DNA from: Hypsibius dujardini | Lineage: Eukaryota > Tardigrada > Eutardigrada > Parachela > Hypsibiidae | DNA length: 36,847 nt | Direction: 5' to 3' | NCBI GenBank assembly: GCA_001579985.1 | Contig: LRSR01003399.1 | Coordinates: 1-36,847, forward strand | Shown here: positions 10,407-20,598 of the stretch, piece after piece | Numbering within the stretch: position 1 is the first letter of the stretch | Layout: the number at the start of each line of letters is the position of its first letter | Notes under the pieces: model-generated | Databases searched by the model: none | Told to the model about the DNA's origin: nothing | The model's input: the letters and a program-made list of their open reading frames with translations, nothing else | Position numbers and translations under genes: made by a program

Positions 10407-12201
10407 CTATCCAGGCGGTTGGCCTCCGGCGCCCGGATGATGCTGCATCTGTTGCTGCTGTGGAAAGGTAACTGTTACTTCATCCGTGCCGTATCCCGAG
10501 GGCAGCTGCGCACCTTGCTGCTGTTGCATCTGTGGCTGCATATTGGGACGCCACTGTCCGCCGGCCGCCATACGTGGTGATACATTCTGCCCGTACATCA
10601 TACCCGGACTACCTGTGCCACCGCCGCCGATATTAGGCGAAGAACCGCGCATCTGTTGAATCATTGAGTTGCTCAAGCCGCCACCACCTGGCTGGAGCAT
10701 CGTGGTCAAAGGCGAAACACCGACACCACCCGGTCGCTGCGCTCCTCCATAGCCACCCATTCCCATCGACTGCTGCGACGTCGGCTGCTGCTGCGGCTGG
10801 TAGACTCCCATACCCGGCTGCGGGGGTCGGCCCATACCATAACCCATTCCCGCTGGATTCGGCATGCCTTGCGGTCGCTGCTGAGGGCGACTATAGGAAG
10901 GCATTCCGCCGGGACCCGTTGGAAATGCTTGCTGCTGAATACCAGCACCTGGGTAGGGTGAAACGGCCGGCTGAGGCTGATAGGACGGCTGCTGCTGAAG
11001 CTGCTGCTGTTGTTGCTGTTGGAGGGGAGGAGGAAGGCTAACTGCCGGCGACGGGACAGCCACGATGGGAGTGGTGGAAGGGGCACGAGTGGATTCGGTG
11101 ACGGCAGCCGGCGAGAGTCGTGGCACGGGTGTGGCGGGAGCAGGTTGCCGGACATTGCTGGGTGGAGCTGGATCGGCAACCACCTCCGCGGGCGCTGGGA
11201 TGCCGTTTTGGAGGATGCTTTGCCAGCGTGTGAGATTCTTATGATGCTTGTCGATTAAGGCTTCTTTCCGGACGAGAGCTCTCTTCATGTCTGCGATTCT
11301 CTGAAATGAGCCAATGACAAATGAATAAACCGATATCCCCTCTTTACTTCCGGTGTAAGAAGCATTTGACAAAACCCAAGAGTCTTTTGAATCGTAAAAA
11401 TCCATAATAATCAATCGTTCGAAGGTTTTCGCAAGTCGTTTTTCAAGCTCATCACTTAGTTTCTGCTCAACTCTCAATTAAGCAATCTATGAATCTCAGG
11501 CTGGAACTGGAATGAACTAGCCTTTTGCATGAATTAAAAAACGACAGGTAACACATAACTATCACCGTCAGATAAAGGATTAATTTCTGGAATAAATAAT
11601 TACAGCTAAAAACGGAACAAATTCCAGGGAATAGCTCATTTTAAAAAATTATATCAACACTGAGATCAACACTGAAAAGAAAACAGATTCCTCAATCAAG
11701 CAATTGACTAATACAGAACGGTATAAGCAAGCAAGTCAATCCATCCAGTCACTAGCAGTCAGCAGGCTTTCGTTTCGCAGCTGCTTATCGCAAACCAGTT
11801 TCGTAGGATACAACATACAGAATCCAAAACTTTTTCCGGATGTCGATGGGAATAAATGAGCCGCGCTTTGCAGAAGAGCTGCTCAAACCGGACATGCGCA
11901 GCAATGAGATCTTTGATATCCTCATCGGCGTGCACCCGCACCGCGTCCAGCGTATCAGCCGGTGTGAATCTCGGTGACTCGGTTGTGTCTCCCATCACGT
12001 TCTTCAATATTCGCTAACAAAAATCAAGCCAAATAATTTATTTGAGATGGAAGACGGGTTCAGGCAAAGTATTCTATGTACCTCCACAACAGCTTCCAGG
12101 CCGCTGGCATGATCCGCTTGCTCATTTGGCTTTCCCCCGTTCATGTCCATCGGCTCGAAATCAGTCCGTGTCTGATCCCTAATTCCCGTGTCCTCAGACA
12201 T
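10407..12201 (-). CDS. MED28: Mediator complex subunit 28 with long low-complexity tail
   Basis: Mediator links transcription factors to RNA polymerase II; MED28 is a small head-module subunit. Exons are 12201-12082, 12013-11819 and 11300-10407, all joined in phase 0, giving 402 residues. The family signature spans the exon 2-3 junction: FEQLFCKARLIYSHRHPEKV followed by RIADMKRALVRKEALIDKHH and then NLTRWQSILQNG. This aligns without gaps to the remembered human segment around QKPEQV...LQRKDALVQKHL. Human MED28 has about 178 residues. Here, about 250 extra residues follow the core and are rich in Gln, Pro, Gly, Met and Tyr (tracts such as QQQQQQQLQQQ and MGMGGYGG). The start is the ATG opening MSEDTG. 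The gene is divergent from C1D, 418 bases away. The alternative that this is an unrelated coiled-coil protein is unlikely given the gap-free match. Confidence 0.88.
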
Positions 12202-12619
12202 TCTAAAGATCCGGAAAAGTTTGAACGAAAGCGACAGTCAAATTACGAGTAAATTTTTACTTTGAAAGAGTTTGTAATGGAAAAAAAGCATTACGCTCGA
12301 TGTTCGTCTCGTTTTCGGTTTTCCTATTCCTACAGTACCTGTTCGAGTGATTTATCAGACTTGTTCGAGTGATTTATCAGACTTGTTCGAAATATTTATC
12401 AGACCTGTTCGCGGGTTCCGGTTATTTATCAGACCTGTTCGCGGGTTCGGGTTATTTATCAAGCATGTTCGCGACATTTATGCGACTGGTTCACCTGTTC
12501 GTTTGTGTTATTACTATTATACGATTTCATTTTGTGATTTTCGATTTTTCAACGCTACTTTCGCGATTTACAATACATTTTCACTATTTTTCCCTCGGCG
12601 TTTTATAAAGAGTCAAGAA
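12202..12619. promoter_or_regulatory. Divergent promoter region between MED28 and C1D
   Basis: The two start codons point away from each other across 418 bases, so both promoters and 5' UTRs must lie here unless distal first exons exist. The right half is occupied by a minisatellite (12339-12482). No TATA box at a convincing distance was identified. Confidence 0.6.
12339..12482. repeat. Minisatellite upstream of C1D
   Basis: Units share tgttcg and atttatcagac. The first three are 22 bases long (gttcgagtgatttatcagac type). The next two have expanded to about 30 bases by insertion of a cgggttc-ggtt segment, and the last unit is decayed. An open frame runs through into C1D but has no ATG within the repeat that would be expected as a start. 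Confidence 0.85.
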
Positions 12620-14041
12620 ATGCCGCCGACGAAAAGAGTGAAAGGTGCTACAGCTCTCTCAACGTCGACCCAAAACGCCGAGGAAAAGAGTGATCCGGTC
12701 ACAACCATTGCCTCAACAACGACTCTGACAGAATCCACAAACACTAAATGTGCACCGGATTCTCAACGCGAATTGAAACTGGGAAAAGTATTGGACAGCG
12801 CGGTAGATGCGGAAGACGACGGGTGCAGTGATGATTCGGATGACAGCGATGAAGCGAAGATCTCGAGAAAAGCACAACAGCTGACGTTGGATTTCACTTC
12901 GAGCGAACTGCCGAAGGAAGTGGGTGATACCTTGGATAGTTTGCTAGTCAAGATTACAGATTTACAGCAGCTTGTGAACCGATGGATTGCCATGACGCCT
13001 GCCGATCGAGCTGCTTGTGTAAGTCATGCGTTTGGTTGTTAGGCCATCGATTGATCGACTGATTGATTGATTGATTGATTGATTGGGTTAGTTAACCGAC
13101 AAACCCCTTTTGAAGTGAGTCGATTGATTTATTGAGCCCATGTAGGCCAATTATTTAGTATATGTAGCACTACGGAGTAGTACAGTAATTCAGAATCAGA
13201 AATGAATAGCTCAGTGTTAGCTCACTTGTCAGTTTACTGAGTTTTCTAGGCACGCGAACTCATGACTCAAGTCGAGCTTGCCTACTACTGTGCATCATGG
13301 ATTTTAGATGAGATTCTTGTTTTATTATCCTTAGTTTGATTTCTTCTTTAATACAGTTGTAACTTGTAATGATGACTGGCATTGTTTGATTTACCGATTG
13401 TTGTGGAATCCAGTCTGTTACCGGTATCGTAATAGATCGATCAATCAATTTATAGCGGAACATTGCTGCGTGAATGTTTGTGCGAGTAACTACGGCAATG
13501 ACTTGTGCTTGTCTATTTACAGTTTGTGGATTCTTTGGAGGAGGAACGGATGAGCCTATGGATCATGAACGCACTGGTGTCACTGGGCGAAGGTACTGAC
13601 TCTTAGACATTGTGTTGTCGGTGAAAGCGTTTGTTTTACATAACATGAACTTTCCACCCTCCAGTGTACTGCCGGTTACAAGGCATGGATCCGGAAAAGG
13701 AAGGGTGTGAAAAACGAAAGGTACAACATTGAGGACGCCTCATTTAGTTTTTGCTAATATCGAATTTAACCCCTTCCCTACGTCTTGCAGACCTTACTGG
13801 CTCGTTATGCCTTCAAATTTGACGAGCTCGAGCCCTCCTCACCTCTCCTGAGTAAAGTTGACGGCGGCCCCAAAACACGATTGGACATGCCTGCAGTTAA
13901 ACGTTTCCTGAAATCCGCTCTTGTCGATGATTCCGATGCCGGTAAAACTTTTAGGCAGTGGTTAAATTTTCACTTTCGTCCCGCTCAAATAACGTACATA
14001 TGTAATCTGCCTTTTCAGAAATGATCGAAGCTCCAAAATGA
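12620..14041 (+). CDS. C1D: C1D nuclear nucleic-acid-binding protein (exosome cofactor)
   Basis: C1D (yeast Lrp1/Rrp47) partners the Rrp6 exonuclease in the nuclear exosome and acts in rRNA and small RNA processing. Exons are 12620-13018, 13523-13592, 13665-13720, 13791-13941 and 14019-14041; all phases agree and give 232 residues. The Sas10/C1D core starts around residue 95 (KEVGDTLDSLLVKITDLQQL) and continues with SLWIMNALVSLGEVYCRLQG, MDPEKEGCEKRK and RLDMPAVKRFLKSAL, matching remembered human [20 protein letters not shown] and RGAASRFVKNAL. Human C1D has about 141 residues. The extra part here is an N-terminal Ser/Thr-rich then acidic segment (DDGCSDDSDDSDEAK). The start chosen is the first ATG after the minisatellite. 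The last exon adds only seven residues before TGA. The gene faces the ePHD gene, with 204 bases between the stop codons. Confidence 0.88.
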
Positions 14042-14245
14042 TCGAGAGGTCCAAAAACTGTTCGCAGTCTGCTCAACCTTCCGGAATCTAGAATTCTATT
14101 CAGACCTGGACATTTCTTTTGTAGAAAATTTCTCAACAATTTTTTACCAGCAGCTGGGTCCGTAGTCTGTACGATTCAAAAACAGAAGGAATAGAAAACG
14201 GTAACTGACGAATGATGAATTCAAGGAGACGCCATCTCCTCCGTC

Positions 14246-16937
14246 TTAATCGATGGTGATCGTTGCCGGCTCATCCTTTACTTTGGTCGCCGAAACAAGG
14301 GGAATATCCACGTCGACGGCCTTGCTCACGTATCCGTGTCTGATCGGCTCCAGGTGCTATGAAACACACGGTCCTTGTAGATTCAAGCAGATGTATCGAT
14401 GACTGAACTCATTAGGGGAACAGACTGATGAACTTACTGAGTGATCAGCGCAATAGACCTGATGAGAGCTGGCTACGAGTTTGCAACCTGTGAATCCCAA
14501 CACGGTTTCATGAAACTGGTATGACAACTAGCTGAGGTGAGTTGCAGTGGAGTCTTTACCGTTCAGCTGAGCACAAGGATAATGAAACGCCTTCTTGCAG
14601 TTTCCAGGAGCAGAGCAGCCAAGCGTGGCGCCTCTTCGTTTACAGACTGAGCAGACCTAGTAGAACATAGTATACAATCATGTTATTACTATACCTAAGG
14701 TCACGCTAATCGGACGTACCAAAACCTGTCTGCCTGCCTCCTGTTTGTTTGTCCTTCTGTCTGCCTATCTGCCTGCCCGTCTGTCTGTTTGCCTTTCTAC
14801 CCGTCTGTTTGTCTGCAAAATCATCTGGTAGTCAATAACGCGTTGTTTCGTTATTACCGTCTTCGCATCCTCCAGAATGTTCCCGAGCTCGACTATCTCA
14901 TAGCCGATCATCCGAAAGTTCGAAGCCCACTCCAGACACTTTTCATGAGTGTAAAACCCACTCCGCTCCCCATCCGCACGCTGCTTGGTGATCGCCAGAC
15001 CGGCGGGAAATGGGATCGGTCCAATGAGATCGCCGATCGCGGTCGCCCGCTCGGCACTCGGATCCAAGTGGCAGAAGTAGCAAACAAACGGCCCTTCCAG
15101 CGCCACATTCGCCGATGGCTTTTCCAATCTGAACCGCGTCTTGTTTGCATCCGGAATGGAGAGATGAGCGTCAAACGTGTCCACAATGAAATTAGGCACC
15201 GGCACCCGGCCCTCCACCACCTCAGAGGTCTCTGCGTCCAACTGCTGGAACGTCCGCACGTACGGTCCGAAGTAGCCGACGTCTTCCTTCTTTACAGCGG
15301 GCTTGCGGAGTTTCTCATAGCGACCGCTGATCTTCTGTTTCATTTCATTTATTTCCTTGGAGTAATCGACGGTGTTGCCCGTCTGATTCTTCTTCTTTTG
15401 TCTGGCAGCCTTACGGCGAGCGGCTCGAACAACCACAGCCGGGTTACTGCTTTTCAGACCGGTCTGGCCTCGGGCAACCACTGATGTCGGGGGCTCCGGA
15501 AGACGCTTCGGCATCGGTTGGCCGGGTCGATTGAAGGTGGCGCTGGTGGAGCTCATCGGCACACGAATGGAGAATCCATGGGGTGGACGGAAGGGGACCC
15601 TTGGCGCTGTGCCCCTTGGCGCTGTGGTTCTTGGCGTTATGGTTCGTGGTACTGTTGAAATTAAGTACAGCTGCGGTGACGTTGCAGAGCCGGCATTAAA
15701 AGACAACTGAAAAACAAACAGAGTAAACATGAGGTGCCATGAGATATCGTAGCGCGCTGTCTTCTATTCTGCATAATCAACAGTGTAATAAATCTACTCC
15801 TGGATTTAAGGAAAAGGGCAACCCTGTGGGTTGAAATAGCTGATCAGAATAAGCGTATACTTTAGCAGTAGAAAATAGTACTTATAGGCTATTGCAAGGA
15901 AGAGCAGTGCTGTTTTAGCAGTTACAACTTTGATGTCATTTGTCATATTCAGCAGCACACAAAAGAAATTGTGAATGAATATTTCTCAAACGTGGTGGCT
16001 ACAAAAATTCAGATATTATTATTTTGAATATCTTTAAAGTGATTTAAAAGACTTTTAAGCGATTCTTTTGGACGAAAATTAATAACTTCTGGTGACCTAA
16101 ACTTGTAGCAGGGTGACAAAAATCACCAGAAACTACCACAGAATAACAAGAATAATAATTAATTGATTGCATCGCATTGATTGGTTGAACGCCCCGATTA
16201 TCCACAATAAGCGGTACGAAGTATTGATTAATTGAATGTTAATTTCAACCACATACATTTACTATCCACTGATTTATTGATTGTTGTAATCAAAACCCAG
16301 ATGGAACTGGACCAAACAAATTCTAGCAAATAAATTAATTGTTTAACCCAGTAAAATAACTTACTGATGAATTATTTATGAATATGAATTGGAGTTTAGT
16401 CTTTTAGTAAGTAGCGTAAACTTTTTAATTAAACTTTGTTAATTTTTCCACTAACTTCCATTTCTATTAATTCCCATTAAAGAACAAAAACTTCCATGAC
16501 ACACAATAATAACTAAAACGTTTAGTCTATTTGTATATTGAATATGTATCCAAGAAGATCTGACCACCACCAACCTGGCCTGGTTGCATGGAATACACAA
16601 CGCCTTGGCCCAAAGCAACACGCGGACCGGGAAGAGGCGCTCCGCTAACATAATGCGCCGTGGGTTTGATCGTTGTGTTGGGTTTGATCGTCGTGTTGGG
16701 TTTGATCGTCGTGCTGGGAATGATCCGTGCGGTCTGTGTCGTTGTCGCTGGCTGATTCATGGACACGGTCGCGCCACCCAGCTTGTAACTTTGCGGTCCG
16801 GGAGGTTTCACCTGGAGACCACCACCGGAACTGACAGGCATGTCTTCGGTGGTGTCAGGGAAACTGTGAAGCAGCGTTGGTATCGGGAGCGGCGGCGGCA
16901 GAGAATCCTCCGCGCTTCCTCGGTCAGATTCCATCAT
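14246..16937 (-). CDS. Extended-PHD (ePHD) zinc-finger protein
   Basis: Exons are 16937-16575, 15706-14858, 14656-14560, 14487-14438 and 14356-14246; phases agree and give 489 residues. The first 120 residues are Pro/Thr-rich, with three TTIKPN repeats. Residues about 130-250 are basic (RAARRKAARQKKKNQ). The extended PHD follows: CYFC, the GDLIGPIPFP motif, FYTHEKCLEWA, then CSVCKRRGATLGC, CKKAFHYPCAQL and a closing GCKLVASSHQVYCADH. This Cys/His order matches the ZnF-PHD modules of PHF6, RAI1/TCF20 and KMT2-type proteins, which bind nucleic acid or nucleosomes in the nucleus. Three exons share the finger. The tail ends DEPATITID. I cannot name the orthologue. The first intron is long (868 bases) and its donor (CAG before GTTGGT) is the least certain junction. 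Confidence 0.8.
14700..14817. repeat. Degenerate CTGT/CTGC tetranucleotide tract in ePHD intron 2
   Basis: The tract reads as runs of ctgtctgcctgc type on the plus strand, so as CAGA/CAGG on the transcribed strand. It lies in the 201-base intron between donor 14857 and acceptor 14657. It is one of several introns in this window carrying the same repeat type. Confidence 0.85.
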
Positions 16938-18020
16938 TCCATTAAAACACGCCCGTCCCCCAGATTCCGAACTAAAGATGGGTGTCTTTAAAGTTCACTC
17001 CGAATCGCAGCCAAATCTGAAGCAGAAAATGAAATCGTTCAAATTGACTCATGCTGCTGCACTAGAAGTTGGAACACAGGCTGTCAAACTAATAGAGGAA
17101 TAAATCGATTGATTGATTACTTGCATGCGTCAGATCGAATACTGCTTCGCTGTTAATATGGTAGCATTGCTATTAGTTTATGCAAAGTATCTTCTGCGAT
17201 AAACACGTCGAATTTCAAAGACATCTAAATGCTAGATTCGAAGAAAGGAAATCCATAGGAAGGAAATGCATAGGAAGGAAATGCACAACAGAATTCAGTT
17301 TTTTCGCATTTTTTGACAACAAACAAGCGCATCATTTTTCCACACAACAAAACCCTCACCTGTCGGTCAATGTCAGTCACCAGGAGCTACGTAATCCGTC
17401 GCTCAAATTTTACACTACTTCTGAAGTTTAAATGGTTTGAGATTTAGGAGATTGGTCAGATTGTTTTCCCCATAAACTGGCCACATGAAACAGCAGAAAG
17501 CGATTCTCAAGCTCAAATTCACTGGAAATCAGAGTCCGCGGTTCATCCGTTCGTTATTTTTAGCAGCTCGCGCTCACTCGTTTACGACTCAATGTTCATG
17601 AAAATAATTCATACGTTCTTGTGTTAACATATGCGCTTACATTCCGTACTGAACTGAACTGAACTGTGCTGTCCCTGTCCGTCAGTGCTGATTTAACAGT
17701 TTATGCGGTCCCGAATTATTGGTGATTTGTAAAACTTCCAAATTTGTTTTCAAATTGATGATTTTTGATGATTTTTGATGATTTAGGGTAAAATTTACGA
17801 GTCGTTCACTGCTGATAAAAAAATCAATAAAATCATCCCTAAAACAGTGTTGCTGTCCGTCTGGTCTCATGACCTTCTCCATTTCTGTTCGATCCCATTC
17901 TGTGAAGTATTCTCTTCAGATCTCCGCCTTCATTAATTGTGTCCTTAAGTCCTTGGGGGACGAGTGATGAGAGAGCGAGCTGACTGCAAACGATGGTCAC
18001 CGATATAGTTTCCGTGCGTA

Positions 18021-18332
18021 CACACATGGCCACAATTTTGGGTGGCAGACTTTAAGCCAAAACGAGTGGTCCGAGTTCGAGCTGAATTAAGTCACCGCGC
18101 GCACGCCCTCTTGACCACAGCCGACATGCAGCCTTTACTCAATTGATTGATTGATTGAACTTGTTTATTTTGGCCGAATTTAGAACAGCTTGCTCAATCT
18201 AATTTTTCCGCTGGGCCGGGCATCAAATCAAAGATTGAGGAGAGAGCAGTGACAAGTTCTAGCCAAGAGTGGCTCAAACTCAGACCACCCTGATGGCTCG
18301 AACTCTGCCACCCAAAATTGTGACCATGTGTG
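18021..18332. mobile_element. MITE family A, copy 1 (312 bp, TA target site)
   Basis: A 29-base terminal inverted repeat opens with cacacatggccacaatttt and closes with its near-perfect complement (one mismatch, c/t). TA is present immediately outside each end (18019-18020 and 18333-18334). There is no coding capacity. A second copy at 24008-24319 has the same length. The TA duplication is typical of Tc1/mariner-type non-autonomous elements. The interior includes an attgattgattg run. Confidence 0.9.
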
Positions 18333-18474
18333 TAGATATCGATTAAGACTCTACGAAATGCAACTGTGACTAATTGATATGTGCATAGGTAATTTGCACT
18401 GTCACAGTAATGGGCATAAAAACCGCTTCACTTGTTGTTTACATTAATGAGCTTACCTCGTGAGCAATATACTG

Positions 18475-18598
18475 CACACGTGGGAAAAACCTTACGCTAA
18501 CCGAGTTATGCCGTTTGACTCGTGGCCACTCCACGCTGTACACACGGCCGAGATGAATGGCTTAACTTGGTTAGCGCATGCTTTTTGCCTCGTGTGTA
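18475..18598. mobile_element. MITE family B, copy 1
   Basis: The ends are inverted over about 35 bases (cacacgtgggaaaaacctta and gctaaccgagtta against taacttggttagcgc and gtgtgt), with several mismatches. It is related to 29729-29850. Boundaries are good to a few bases. There is no open frame. Confidence 0.7.
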
Positions 18599-18899
18599 CT
18601 ACAAAAGCGGATACAAAACTGGTTGTTGAAATAAAAAGCTGTCATTTTCTGCTGTCTCAATTCTTGTCCTTAAAAACGCGTACCGACCACCGAGTGTTGT
18701 GCAACAATTCAGATTAAGATTAGAATATCCTGTTGAACCAACATTTTTTGTTTGCATTAACTGAGGCAGCCGAATACCAAGGATAGGCAATCGGACCGCC
18801 GTCCCATTGTACGGTACAAGCACTTGCTGTGTGTTACCTGTTGTGCACCGTACCCCCCCCCCCCCACCCCCTCCGTACCCGGCTATCCCTGTCATCGTA

Positions 18900-19479
18900 A
18901 TGCAGCAACCGCCTGTAACATTTCGAGGGCTTGACCTGAGGGCTTTCAGCTTTCAAGTATCAGTCTTCTGTTTTTTGCTATACACCCTCGTGAGCGGGAT
19001 TTACGGTCAAGGACTTCCTCAAAATGTGCCAGCGCTGGCGTCGGTTATAAACTTCAATGGCGGAATGGACGGTCTTGTTACCTTGGGCAGTCCCCTTGCT
19101 GCGGCAGCCGCCAAGAACATCAATGGCACGACTAAGACGGTGGTGGATCAAAAAGCCAAAACTGGAACAGCGGCAGCGGCGAATATTACCCGACAAGGTA
19201 GAGTGGATGAAGGGATTTCGATGGATAAACGGGCACTGAACTGATTGGCCACTTTGTGTTGTTGTAGATCTCAAAAAATGGATTTTTCTTGGCTCAATCC
19301 AAATCTGATTGACTTGTGTTTTTGGTTGTATTTCAGATCTGACTAAGATGGCAAATGGGAAGCCGCCCTCATGTAGCTCCGTGAAAGTGTGTAGCGCCAG
19401 TAAGCCATGCGTTCCGCCGTGCCAATGTACGGCCCACAATTTCTTGAGTAATGGACGGTGTGTGGGGTCAGCCTTTTAG
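18900..19479 (+). CDS. Small secreted-type cysteine-rich protein
   Basis: Two exons, 18900-19197 and 19337-19479 (phase 1, donor GTAGAG, acceptor TTTCAG), give 146 residues. The N-terminus has a short polar lead, then a hydrophobic core VSVFCFLLYTLVSGIYG with a plausible signal cleavage after it. The middle is Ala/Asn/Thr-rich with two N-glycosylation sequons (NGT, NIT). The last 35 residues carry six cysteines in the order C-x5-C-x5-C-x3-C-x1-C-x11-C, ending NGRCVGSAF. This looks like a compact disulfide-bonded module, but I do not recognise the family. An in-frame upstream ATG at 18807 would add a Pro-rich stretch across a C homopolymer; 18900 is preferred because it puts the hydrophobic core near the N-terminus. 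The gene is convergent with the KEN-box gene. Confidence 0.65.
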
Positions 19480-19936
19480 GTTGTCGCATGCATGAAGTGA
19501 GGAAGACCTTTCGTTAATTTAATCGCTGATGATCCTCAAACGTGACTCACAGATCTAAATCAGCATGTGGTTTGCTGCATCGATGATTGTAAAATGTCAA
19601 CTCGTATTCATGCAAGAAACTAATTTACTATTACCGTTCTTGCATTCAACAAAACTCCGGCGACAAAAAACATCCAGAATTTAAGAGATCCGCAATACAA
19701 GAGATGGAACTCGAGAAATACATTAAACCACTCTACCACTAGTAATCGCAGAGCCATGCATAGCCAAAAAGCAAAATCAGTCAGCCGTAAACAATTTCGA
19801 AAATTAAAAGTCTGAGTTGGGTAATACGGAAAAATCCATGAAAAAGATCCAGAGGAAATTAACGGAACAGCTCGTTTCAGGAAAACAAGGAGACGAATGC
19901 ATGCGCTCACCAGTGGTAAATTTAATTCCGCGAGAG
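19480..19936. other. Convergent 3' flanks
   Basis: The stop codons of the cysteine-rich gene (plus) and the KEN-box membrane protein gene (minus) face each other across 457 bases. Both 3' UTRs should be here. Open frames in the stretch have no supporting features. Confidence 0.5.
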
Positions 19937-20557
19937 CTAACCGGGAAGAGAGCCGGCGCGGATCGACGCGTTAACGGGCAGATATTTGTGTCGGCCATCC
20001 TGCGATCCCAATCTCCAGCCCTCGCTCAACTGGCAGAGTATGAACAAAACCGCCACGGCAGCGAGGACAGCGAGAACAACGCCTACGAACGAGAATCCAT
20101 CGCGAGATGGCCTTCTGGAAAAAAAGGGCGAGGTGTAGAATAACAGAAACTACCGATAAGGCGAACTAAGACAGAAGAGTGAGCCATACAGTGAAAGTCC
20201 TGAGATTCGAACGGTTACGTGAGTTTATTTCTATCGAACCGTTTGCTCGGAGCCGGCCGTTGCTTGTTTGGAGTTCAAGACAGTAAAGTAGAAACGACAC
20301 TGACGTCGTTCAAATCTCAGGACTTTTACTGTATACAGTATAAGGATTGCGTACTATACCTGTCAATCGGAACGAAGATCTCCTGGATTGCCGGCCGACG
20401 CGGTTCCACCGTGATCGGCAAAGCATTCACCGGTGTCGGGGGATGAGGCAGGGCCACTTCCAAGTCGGTACTGATATTAAAACAAGAACCCACATTAATT
20501 AGATGTAGGCTTTCTACTGGCATGATCCGACTGCTTGCCGCCAGTCTTGACTATCTG

Positions 20558-20598
<41 letters not shown>

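Larger units (their letters stand above)
16938..18899. other. Intergenic region with two small inverted-repeat elements
   Basis: This separates two divergent genes. It contains a short aggaaatgcat-type repeat near 17245-17285, a gatgatttttgat repeat near 17755-17790, the 312-base element at 18021-18332 and the ~124-base element at 18475-18598. Open frames at 17180-17431 and 17682-18033 lack splice context and familiar protein features. A run of 13 C residues occurs at about 18852-18864, just before the next gene. Confidence 0.5.

Noticed and set aside
12347-12619. N-terminal extension of C1D through the upstream minisatellite
   Set aside because: The frame is open but begins at a GTG in the repeat and encodes repeat-derived residues; the ATG at 12620 is the natural start.
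14738-15484. Plus-strand frame opposite the ePHD exon
   Set aside because: It is a shadow of the minus-strand coding exon, which carries the zinc-finger motifs and proper splice sites.
20195-20330. tRNA-like box motif (gattcgaac) near 20205
   Set aside because: It belongs to the inverted ends of a MITE. There is no A box, cloverleaf or acceptor stem.
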